From an uncultured Bacteroidales bacterium (GTDB taxonomy: Bacteria > Bacteroidota > Bacteroidia > Bacteroidales > UBA932), in assembly GCA_900322025.1 (NCBI GenBank), contig ONYJ01000080.1, positions 1 through 31,299 on the forward strand: a DNA stretch of 31,299 bases. The letters are read 5' to 3'. The notes below the pieces were generated by a model. The model was not told the DNA's origin, ran no database searches, and saw nothing but the letters and a program-made list of their open reading frames with translations. Below are positions 24,806-31,299 of the stretch, in pieces. The position numbers and the translations under genes were made by a program. Positions within the stretch are counted from its first letter, which is position 1, and the number at the start of each line of letters is the position of its first letter.

Positions 24806-25696
24806 ATGTTCTGGTTTAAAAAACAGACAGTTAAAGGTTCGGATTTTTTTAAGGGTACAACCGACATACATTGCCACCTATTGCCCGCCGTGGATGATGG
24901 TATGGCTACATTGGAAGAAAGTCTTGAACTTCTGTCTTTGGAAGAGCAAGCAGGAATAAAAAGGGTATATCTCACGCCACACAACATGGGCTTGTCTGGG
25001 GCTGTAGTAGATGCCGAGTCTTACGGGAAAGCCCTCTCCGGTAATCATAAGCAACCTATTGCAACTGAATACTTAGAAGGAAACTCAAGTGTAGCGGAAA
25101 TTCAAAGACATCAGCGAGAATATGATGCTGCAGAAACTAAGAGCTCGTTTGCAGGAGAGCCTAAAGGAGGATTCAGTTCTGCTCATTTAAGAGAACGCTT
25201 TGAACTCTTCAAAAGTTTTTATACGGGTTCCATAGAACTTTGCCTTGCTTCGGAATACATGATGAACAAGGAGTTTCTAACCAAGGTGGAAAAGAAAGAT
25301 ATTCTCACATATTCAGATGGAGTTCACGTGCTTGTAGAAACATCCTATTTTTCTCCGCCTGTAGAAATGGACGAAATACTTTATACTCTCGTGCTTAATG
25401 GTTATAAGCCAATTATAGCACATCCGGAGAGGTATCGATACATGTCTGAGAAAGATTATAAAGCACTGAATGACAAAGGTTATGAGCTTCAGTTGAATTT
25501 CCTTGCATTAAGTGGATATTATGGCAAGGAGGTTTATGAAAGGGCTATGTATCTGTTAGAAAAAGGGTATTATAATTTTACCGGCAGCGATTTCCACAGA
25601 TTATCAACTTATTATCATCAGATAAAGAAATTGAAGTTGAAAGGCAAGAAAGCTGATTTACTGCTGGAGCTTTTTGCAAACAACTCCCGATTATGA
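24806..25696 (+). CDS. CpsB/CapC-type PHP-domain protein tyrosine phosphatase
   Basis: 296 residues. Metal-dependent phosphatase expected to remove phosphate from the tyrosine tail of the Wzc-like kinase. Metal-binding motifs of the PHP fold are all visible: TDIHCHLLPAVDDG (His22, His24, Asp30), YLTPHNM (His59), LASEYMM (Glu150), PIIAHPERYR and TGSDFH. An insert of about 60 residues (roughly 62-123), rich in Ser, Gly, Ala and Glu, separates TPHNM from SAHLRERFELFK, where relatives have only a short loop; the usual length is about 240. The start is the ATG at 24806; a GTG directly before it is possible but less likely. It overlaps the next gene by four bases (ATGA). Confidence 0.92.
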   Translation: MFWFKKQTVKGSDFFKGTTDIHCHLLPAVDDGMATLEESLELLSLEEQAGIKRVYLTPHNMGLSGAVVDAESYGKALSGNHKQPIATEYLEGNSSVAEIQRHQREYDAAETKSSFAGEPKGGFSSAHLRERFELFKSFYTGSIELCLASEYMMNKEFLTKVEKKDILTYSDGVHVLVETSYFSPPVEMDEILYTLVLNGYKPIIAHPERYRYMSEKDYKALNDKGYELQLNFLALSGYYGKEVYERAMYLLEKGYYNFTGSDFHRLSTYYHQIKKLKLKGKKADLLLELFANNSRL

Positions 25697-26421
25697 TACC
25701 ACAAATAATTCATTATTGTTGGTTTGGCCGCACTTCGCTTCCTGACTCTGCTGTAAGGTGTGTGGAGAGTTGGAAGAAGTTCTTTCCGTCTTATCAGATA
25801 AAGGAGTGGAACGAGGATAATTTTGATATTAATATAATTCCATATACCAAAGAAGCTTATGAAGCAAAAAAATATGCGTTTGTAAGCGATTTTGCCCGTT
25901 TTTGGGTAATTTACCATTACGGAGGAATTTATTTTGATGTAGATGTTGAGGTAGTGAAGCCCATGGACGATATTTTGGCTAAGGGTCCGTTTTGGGGTAT
26001 AGAGATAAACAACAACAAGAGACCTCTTATAAATCCGGGCTTAGGTATTGCCGCCCCGGCTCAAGATGAGTTTTACAAGGCAATACTCGACAGGTACCAA
26101 ACAATGAAGTTCTACTCCGAAGATGGTGCTATTTCCAAGTTTACAATGATTCCAATGGTTTCGGAGTTTTTTTGCAACTTAGGGCTTAAAGGAGATGGTA
26201 AAGTGGAGTGTATAAGAGGGCATTACATATATCCGCAAGAGTATTTCAATCCGCTTAACGATGCCACCGGACGGCTTACTATCACAGAAAACACTCGAAG
26301 CATACATTGGTATATGAAGAGCTGGATATCTGAGCCAAGATGGAAGGTGGTATGCAAAAGGTTTATACGCAGGTGTGTAGGAGAGAAGGGTATGAAATAT
26401 CTCAGAAAACTGTTTCTATGA
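25693..26421 (+). CDS. GT32-like glycosyltransferase with DxD motif
   Basis: 242 residues similar to the glycosyltransferase-sugar/DXD family (OCH1-like and capsular transferases). Typical features are IPQIIHYCWFG at the N terminus, WKKFFPSYQIKEWNEDNFD, the KYAFVSDFARFWVIYHYGGI stretch and YFDVDVEV with the Asp82/Asp84 DxD pair that binds the metal-nucleotide. Retaining transfer is expected, with unknown donor. Start and stop codons overlap with both neighbours through ATGA junctions, which points to translational coupling in the order phosphatase, GT32, GT2. Confidence 0.92.
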   Translation: MIPQIIHYCWFGRTSLPDSAVRCVESWKKFFPSYQIKEWNEDNFDINIIPYTKEAYEAKKYAFVSDFARFWVIYHYGGIYFDVDVEVVKPMDDILAKGPFWGIEINNNKRPLINPGLGIAAPAQDEFYKAILDRYQTMKFYSEDGAISKFTMIPMVSEFFCNLGLKGDGKVECIRGHYIYPQEYFNPLNDATGRLTITENTRSIHWYMKSWISEPRWKVVCKRFIRRCVGEKGMKYLRKLFL

Positions 26422-27401
26422 AAAACACTGCAGTTACGATAATTGTTCCGGTTTATAATGTTGAGTCTTATCTGGAAAAATGCGTGGAAAGTCTGATGCA
26501 GCAGACTTTCAAAAATTTTGATGTGGTTTTGGTAAACGATGGCAGCACAGACGCTTCCGGTGCTCTATGCGATACTCTTGCTCAGCAATATTCTCAGATA
26601 AAGGTTGTTCACAAAGAAAACGGCGGGCTTTCAGATGCTCGTAACAAGGGCTATGGGCTTATTACGGGAGAATATGTAATGTTTTTAGACTCAGACGATT
26701 ATCTTTCTCCAAACGCTTTAGAGCTTTTGTATGGCTTTGCCAAGGAAAACAAATGTGAGGTTGTGCAGGGTGGTTTTTACTATGCTTATCCGACTTATCT
26801 TTTGTACGACAACAGATGGTTTCAACCTAATACCCAGTCGTTTACTCTTACAAAAGAAGAGGCTATGGCAGAGCTGATAAAGAATAACTATGTAAAAAAT
26901 TTTGCGTGGGGCAAACTTTATAGTTCAGAAATAGTAAAGCAGTTTGAGTTTCCGAAAGGAAAATTCTATGAAGATTCGTTTTGGCAGCATCTTGTTATAG
27001 ACAAAGTAACTTCATTTGGTGTAGTTCCTTATCCCATAGTGTATTACACTCAGAGAAATGATAGTATAAGCGGGGCTTTTAACAAAAAATCCATAGATCT
27101 TTTGCAGGGGTTGGAACAACGTTTTCTTTTTATACAAAAGAACTATCCGTCTTTAGTTACAGACATGAGAAAGGTGTTGCTAAAAACCATCCGTCTGCAT
27201 TATTCAAGAGCAACGAAAAACTCGGAGCCCGGAATAAGGGAAATTTTTGAAACATATTTAAACGAGGTGGCAGACAGAATTAAAATCACCCCATTTGAAA
27301 AGTTCCAGATAAAAAATAGTATATTGCAAGAGATAAGCTCTTTACCAAAAAGAATTTTTCTTAGAATATTCGGAAAAAAAGCTATTATTATAAAGCGATA
27401 A
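26418..27401 (+). CDS. Glycosyltransferase family 2
   Basis: 327 residues. A GT-A domain with TIIVPVYNVESYLEKCVESL (7-26), VLVNDGSTDASG (37-48), ENGGLSDARNKG (67-78) and the metal-binding FLDSDDYL (89-96, Asp91, Asp93, Asp94). The middle has a KFYEDSFWQHLV segment, typical of inverting GT2 enzymes of capsule loci. The C-terminal about 60 residues are basic and probably membrane-associated. The ATG at 26418 overlaps the preceding stop (ATGA); a frame from 26340 would overlap the GT32 gene by 82 bases and lacks support. Confidence 0.94.
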   Translation: MKNTAVTIIVPVYNVESYLEKCVESLMQQTFKNFDVVLVNDGSTDASGALCDTLAQQYSQIKVVHKENGGLSDARNKGYGLITGEYVMFLDSDDYLSPNALELLYGFAKENKCEVVQGGFYYAYPTYLLYDNRWFQPNTQSFTLTKEEAMAELIKNNYVKNFAWGKLYSSEIVKQFEFPKGKFYEDSFWQHLVIDKVTSFGVVPYPIVYYTQRNDSISGAFNKKSIDLLQGLEQRFLFIQKNYPSLVTDMRKVLLKTIRLHYSRATKNSEPGIREIFETYLNEVADRIKITPFEKFQIKNSILQEISSLPKRIFLRIFGKKAIIIKR

Positions 27402-27419
27402 CTTACAGCTTTCTGCGCA

Positions 27420-28133
27420 ATGAAAACTTATGGCAGCTACAATAACTTTTCTGAGTTTTCTGCTTTGTTGGAAAATGGCAGATGTGAGTATCTTATTCTG
27501 AGAAATTTTGAAGAATTGACAGGAGAGGAAGTTTTTGTGGCAGGGCACGCAGATATAGACATTCTTTGTTCAGATAGTAGGTTGCTGTTGAAGACAATAG
27601 GAGCAGAGGAGGCTTATCCCGTTAAGGCTAAAGAGTCTAACGGAATTCATTTTAACATACTGATAAAAGAAAAGAAGGCGGCCGTAGATGTGAGAGAGGT
27701 GGGCGATGGTTATTATTGTACGGCTTGGCAAAAAGATATGCTGAAAAGGCGAGTACCTTTTAGCGGATTTTATGTTATGGATCCAGAGAATCTTTTCTAT
27801 TCTCTTACATATCACGCTATAGTACAGAAGCCGGCTCTTTCAAAAGAGTATCAGAGTCGTTTGCTGGGAATGAGCAAAGAACTTGGGCTTGCCATAGATG
27901 CTCAATGCGCCGAACAGAGCTTGTTGCATCACTTGGAGTCTTTTATGCGTAAGCACGGATATATGTACACATATTGTACAGACAAACATGTTCCGCTGAG
28001 AAGAAAGGCAGTAGGTTTAAGCAAGGAACTCATAGATAAGAATATGAGCTTGAGAATGAGGCATTTCTTTTACGATTTGCGGATTAGGGGAATAGAGTTT
28101 TTAGTAATAGTAAAACATACATTGTTCAGATAG
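27420..28133 (+). CDS. Putative nucleotidyltransferase-fold protein of a polysaccharide locus
   Basis: 237 residues, not a protein I can name. The segment YLILRNFEEL (24-33) followed by AGHADIDILCSD (41-52) fits the hDhDh acid pair of nucleotidyltransferase-fold proteins (Asp45, Asp47), and KKAAVDVREVGDGYY supplies a possible third acid (Asp90). The Gly-Ser that precedes the acid pair in classical members is replaced by Arg-Asn. The rest is helical and ends in a basic stretch. There is no signal peptide. It begins 18 bases after the GT2 gene and ends three bases before the ParB/Srx-like gene, so the two are probably made together. Transfer of a nucleotide or a phospho-group onto glycan precursors is a guess. 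Confidence 0.75.
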   Translation: MKTYGSYNNFSEFSALLENGRCEYLILRNFEELTGEEVFVAGHADIDILCSDSRLLLKTIGAEEAYPVKAKESNGIHFNILIKEKKAAVDVREVGDGYYCTAWQKDMLKRRVPFSGFYVMDPENLFYSLTYHAIVQKPALSKEYQSRLLGMSKELGLAIDAQCAEQSLLHHLESFMRKHGYMYTYCTDKHVPLRRKAVGLSKELIDKNMSLRMRHFFYDLRIRGIEFLVIVKHTLFR

Positions 28134-28136
28134 AAG

Positions 28137-29204
28137 ATGAGTATCATCAGCAAGTTACAGCCACATACAGTTAGCATATATAATCTGCAGGATAAAAAAT
28201 GTAGCATAGAGCAAGTTCCTGCAAGGCAACTTCTTTCTGGTCTGAGGTTCGATGTTTTTGCAAAGTTGTATTACATAGCCCATAAAGAGAAAGATCTTCA
28301 GGAGGCGCAAAAATTATATATAAAGCATATTAAAATTTTTAATCCGGACGGCAAAGAGCCGGGGAGGGAGGATAAAACCACGCTGAAAGATTTTGTAACT
28401 TCCTTTGACGTCCTTATAGAAACAATCAGAACAAAGGGCTTTGATAAGGAAATTTCTTTGATACCTATAGATAGGGATGGTATTTCTTTAGACGGTGCTC
28501 ATAGAACAGCAGCTGCAGCTTTTTTTAACGAAGATGTGTTTGTGGCCAAGTTTCCGGAAGTAAAGCGCAAGTGCGATTTTGATTATAACTACTTTATAGA
28601 GAGGGGGCTTCGCAGAGAATATGCAGATGCCATAATGCTGGAGATGCTCAACTGGAAAAGCAACATTTATGTAGCCTGTCTGTGGCCTAAGCTTGCCGGA
28701 AAGAAAAAGGGGGAGGCCAAGACACAGATAAGGACATTTGGTAATATTTGTTATATAAAAAGTGAGAGTATAAACCTCAAGTCTATGTTTGGGCTTGTGG
28801 TTTCTGTGTACAAATCTCAACCTTGGACAAAAGACAAAGAAGCGGTAAAAGATAAGACTACAAAATGTTACGGTTCTTCTCGCAAGGTGGAATTTGTTTT
28901 TTTTGAATCGGATTTGTCTTTAGAAGAAATTCTGAAAGAAAAGGAAAAGCTGAGAACGATATTTTCTTTGGAGAAACACTCCCTGCATATCACAGACAAT
29001 ATAGAAGAGACTAAAGATATCGCAGCCTTGATTTTTAATGCGGAGCAAAGAAAAAACTGGGATACTTCTTACAATTTCTTAGGTAAAATAAAAAATTACA
29101 TAGCCGAACAATTATACATTTTTAAGAATGTTAGATGGCTCAATTTCAAAATTTTTGTGGCACGAATCTTAGGAAAACTACGTGCAAGGTCTAAAAGGGG
29201 GTAG
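28137..29204 (+). CDS. Uncharacterised protein with ParB/sulfiredoxin-like DGAHR motif
   Basis: 355 residues, function unknown. Residues 84-140 contain FVTSFDVLIETIRTKGFD and then LIPIDRDGISLDGAHRTAAA (109-128). The DGAHR segment with preceding strand looks like the nucleotide-binding part of the ParB/sulfiredoxin fold; some members of this fold, such as SerK and SbnI, phosphorylate small molecules. The middle part (YNYFIERGLRREYADAIMLE, then WPKLAGKKKG) and a segment KHSLHITDNIEETKDIAALI near 282-301 belong to no domain I can name. The C terminus is basic with amphipathic helices. It is the last gene of the operon; a small palindrome follows at 29211-29227. Confidence 0.75.
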   Translation: MSIISKLQPHTVSIYNLQDKKCSIEQVPARQLLSGLRFDVFAKLYYIAHKEKDLQEAQKLYIKHIKIFNPDGKEPGREDKTTLKDFVTSFDVLIETIRTKGFDKEISLIPIDRDGISLDGAHRTAAAAFFNEDVFVAKFPEVKRKCDFDYNYFIERGLRREYADAIMLEMLNWKSNIYVACLWPKLAGKKKGEAKTQIRTFGNICYIKSESINLKSMFGLVVSVYKSQPWTKDKEAVKDKTTKCYGSSRKVEFVFFESDLSLEEILKEKEKLRTIFSLEKHSLHITDNIEETKDIAALIFNAEQRKNWDTSYNFLGKIKNYIAEQLYIFKNVRWLNFKIFVARILGKLRARSKRG

Positions 29205-29210
29205 TTTTAA

Positions 29211-29227
29211 TTTAGGTAAATCCTAAA
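29211..29227 (+). terminator. Palindromic hairpin after the export operon
   Basis: TTTAGG-TAAAT-CCTAAA is a perfect 6-base inverted repeat with a 5-base loop, seven bases after the last stop codon and followed by AATTTAG. It could be a weak terminator; with so few GC pairs and no T run it could equally be a binding site. Confidence 0.35.
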
Positions 29228-29266
29228 AATTTAGTTATATTTCGGAAGAAATGGGTTAGAGGATCA

Positions 29267-29294
29267 GCGAAGTACCAATTACTGGGTATTTCGC
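29267..29294 (+). promoter_or_regulatory. 10-bp hairpin upstream of the TonB-dependent receptor gene
   Basis: GCGAAGTACC (29267-29276) pairs with GGTATTTCGC (29285-29294) around an 8-base loop; the only non-Watson-Crick pair is one G-U in RNA. It lies 59 bases before the receptor start. No T run follows, so it is not a standard terminator. A near match to the -7 consensus (TTGCTTTG, 29312-29319, one mismatch) sits downstream, so the hairpin may instead be an operator or the 3' end of the preceding transcript. Confidence 0.45.
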
Positions 29295-29353
29295 GAATAG
29301 GATTAAATATTTTGCTTTGCACCCTAAAGTTTTACAAATTAAAGATACAATCT

Positions 29354-31299
29354 ATGAAGGAACTAAGATTAAAAGCGAGCAGCCTGCTATTGACTGTGGC
29401 CCTGCTTCTGCTTTGCGGAAGTTCATGGGCTCAACAGAGGGTAACTATTAAGGGTACCATCACAGAGCAGGTGAGCGACGGAACATCGGTGCCAATTCCT
29501 TATGCCACCATTCAGGTATCTGGCACAGGAATGAGTGCTGTTGCCAATGAGAAGGGAGAGTATGTCATCAAGGGCATAGCTCCGGCAACCTATGAATTCA
29601 TAGTTGCTTCTCTTGGCTATGAAACATTAAACTTGAAAGTTGCGGTAACCTCAACCAAGGAAGTCTATGACTTCAAATTGAGAGTAGCTGACTTCAAGCT
29701 CGATGATGTGATGGTTACGGCAGAAGCCTCCAAGACTGGAGCGGCTACAGCTTCCAAAATTAACAGAACTGCCATCGAGCATATTCAGGCAAGTTCTCTT
29801 GCCGATGTAATGGTGTTACTTCCCGGAGCGGATATAACATCATCTGCATTCAAACCAGACCTTCAGGGTGTTAAGACTTTGTCTGTACGTGGAGCCAACG
29901 CTACCGGAACTGCAATAATCCTCGATGGAGCTCCGGTTTCCAATGCTGCCAATATGCAAACAATGGCTGCAGCACTCGGAGGCTCAAATGCGGGCGCTGG
30001 CGGCCAGAGCCCTACATCAGGTATAGACTTGAGAACCATAACCACAGACAATATAGAATCTGTGGAAGTTATTCAAGGTATTGCTTCTGTTGAATATGGT
30101 AATGCCACCTCAGGTACTGTAATAGTAAATGCCAAGAGTGGTGTGGAGCCGCTTTCCATAAAGTTTAATACTAATCCTAATGTTTATTCCATTGGCGCAA
30201 CTCATGGTGTTGGCCTTGGTAGCGGCAATGGTTTTATAAACTATGGTGTAGATTACGCTTATTCTGTTGCAGAGCCAAGAGAGGGGTACGATAAGTATCG
30301 CCGCTCTACAGGTAGGATTGCATACGCAAATACTTTCTTCGGTGGCAAGTATTACACAAATACGGCACTGTCTTACCTATGGACAAAAGACAAGGCGGAA
30401 CCAAATCCGGACGATAACACAGATTTCCAGACTTCCAACAGAAGAGACCGTGGCATACGTATAGCTCACAACGGTGAGATTCGTCTGAATGCAGGTTGGT
30501 TTAAGAATATCAAGTATAATCTGTCGTTTAATTATACAAATCGTTGGAGTTACTTCCAAGATAGAGGCACTAATGCCGATGTAGCTTATTCTTATTCAAA
30601 GATAAACGGCTCGGTTCTCTCAAGCCGTCCGGGATTGAGAATTTTTGATAAAGATGGTAAAGAGCTTACTTGGTTTGGACCTAACGACGAACTTATGCAT
30701 GATAGGAGCTGGATTACTCCGGCAGACTATAAATACGAGTACAATGTTTATGGAAAAGAGCTCAACACTTTTGCTAAGCTGATGCTCAACTTTGCAGGAA
30801 CACTTGGCTGCACCAATCATCACCTTATATTTGGAGCAGATTTCCACAACGATGGCAACAGGGGTAAAGGTAAAGTGTTCGATTACGATACCCCACCATA
30901 TCGCAGTGTTTCTTACCGTTTTGCAACTCAGAGAGAAAGGCCTTACAAAGATATTCCTTTTATGAATAAGCTTGGCGTTTGGGCTCAGGAAGATTTCCGT
31001 TGGGAATTTTGGGGCGACAGTGGCAGAGAACTTAAAATTGTTGCCGGGGTGCGTTACGATAAGGTATGGGATGTTTCGGATGCTTTTTCTCCTCGTATAA
31101 ACGCATCTTTGGACATTCTTCCTAATACACTGAGCATTAGGGGTGGTTACGGAGTGAGCATAAACGCTCCTTCTATGGCTTATGTTTACCCAGACAATGC
31201 ATATTTTGATCTGATTAACTTCAACAATTCTCTTTCTACAAGCGTTCCGGACGCTCAGAAATTCCAGTTGATAACTACTCATGTTTACGATATAAAGAA
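29354..31299 (+). CDS. TonB-dependent outer-membrane receptor (3' end missing)
   Basis: The frame is open from the ATG at 29354 to the window end (648 codons), so the C-terminal part of the barrel is missing. A signal peptide ends at SSWA-QQ (cut after residue 26). A carboxypeptidase-regulatory-like domain follows (VTIKGTITEQ, PIPYATIQVSGTGMSAV, GEYVIKGI). The plug domain has LADVMVLLPGADI, LSVRGANATGTAIILDGAPV and NIESVEVIQGIASVEYGNA. A Gly/Ala/Ser-rich loop lies in the plug near residues 205-222. Barrel strands with aromatic alternation start near residue 270. It imports an unknown substrate using TonB energy. No SusD-like partner can be seen because the window ends, and it is a separate unit from the polysaccharide genes. 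Confidence 0.93.
   Translation, partial: MKELRLKASSLLLTVALLLLCGSSWAQQRVTIKGTITEQVSDGTSVPIPYATIQVSGTGMSAVANEKGEYVIKGIAPATYEFIVASLGYETLNLKVAVTSTKEVYDFKLRVADFKLDDVMVTAEASKTGAATASKINRTAIEHIQASSLADVMVLLPGADITSSAFKPDLQGVKTLSVRGANATGTAIILDGAPVSNAANMQTMAAALGGSNAGAGGQSPTSGIDLRTITTDNIESVEVIQGIASVEYGNATSGTVIVNAKSGVEPLSIKFNTNPNVYSIGATHGVGLGSGNGFINYGVDYAYSVAEPREGYDKYRRSTGRIAYANTFFGGKYYTNTALSYLWTKDKAEPNPDDNTDFQTSNRRDRGIRIAHNGEIRLNAGWFKNIKYNLSFNYTNRWSYFQDRGTNADVAYSYSKINGSVLSSRPGLRIFDKDGKELTWFGPNDELMHDRSWITPADYKYEYNVYGKELNTFAKLMLNFAGTLGCTNHHLIFGADFHNDGNRGKGKVFDYDTPPYRSVSYRFATQRERPYKDIPFMNKLGVWAQEDFRWEFWGDSGRELKIVAGVRYDKVWDVSDAFSPRINASLDILPNTLSIRGGYGVSINAPSMAYVYPDNAYFDLINFNNSLSTSVPDAQKFQLITTHVYDIK

Overview
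The window looks like a chromosomal piece of a Bacteroidota bacterium, most likely of the order Bacteroidales. The evidence is: several upstream regions carry the Bacteroidota-type -7 promoter element (TAnnTTTG); a TonB-dependent receptor with an N-terminal carboxypeptidase-regulatory-like domain begins at the right edge; the Wzc-like kinase has a Gly-Tyr repeat tail; recognisable Shine-Dalgarno sequences are scarce; and Ile ATA and Arg AGA/AGG codons are common. I cannot name the genus. There is no rRNA, tRNA, IS element, CRISPR array or gene-free stretch longer than 300 bases.

Left part (1-9814): the 3' part of dnaE (replicative polymerase), then a convergent ThiL-like gene whose kinase active site looks largely eroded. 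Divergent from it is an Fe-S assembly operon, sufB-pnuC-sufC-sufD, with a PnuC-family vitamin transporter between sufB and sufC and no sufS or sufE. It runs with only short gaps into ugd (UDP-glucose dehydrogenase) and a glycosyltransferase, and ends at a hairpin at about 11026-11061.

Middle (11153-19664): a tightly packed surface-polysaccharide operon with its own promoter. It encodes a membrane-bound WbpM/CapD-type UDP-sugar dehydratase, three GT4-type glycosyltransferases, an EpsG/Wzy-like polymerase, a PglC-like initiating phosphoglycosyl transferase and a PglE/DegT-type aminotransferase. Together these suggest a lipid-linked oligosaccharide that starts with a 2,4-diamino-2,4,6-trideoxyhexose-type sugar. 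Two acyltransferase genes on the minus strand (19736-21414) probably decorate the glycan.

Right part (21543-29204): a second plus-strand operon encodes export and chain-length control (Wza-like lipoprotein, Wzc-like tyrosine autokinase, CpsB-like PHP phosphatase). It continues with a GT32-like and a GT2 glycosyltransferase, then two little-known genes: a nucleotidyltransferase-fold protein and a protein with a ParB/sulfiredoxin-like motif. No Wzx-type flippase is visible. The window ends inside the TonB-dependent receptor gene, which has a hairpin in its upstream region.

The points most worth a second look are: the NTase plus ParB/Srx-like pair as a possible uncharacterised glycan- or lipid-modifying module; -7 elements only 5-6 bases from the start codon at three genes (apparent leaderless transcripts); the ThiL pseudokinase candidate; a 14-base tandem duplication whose loss would fuse a glycosyltransferase to the polymerase; and a cysteine-rich tail on SufD.
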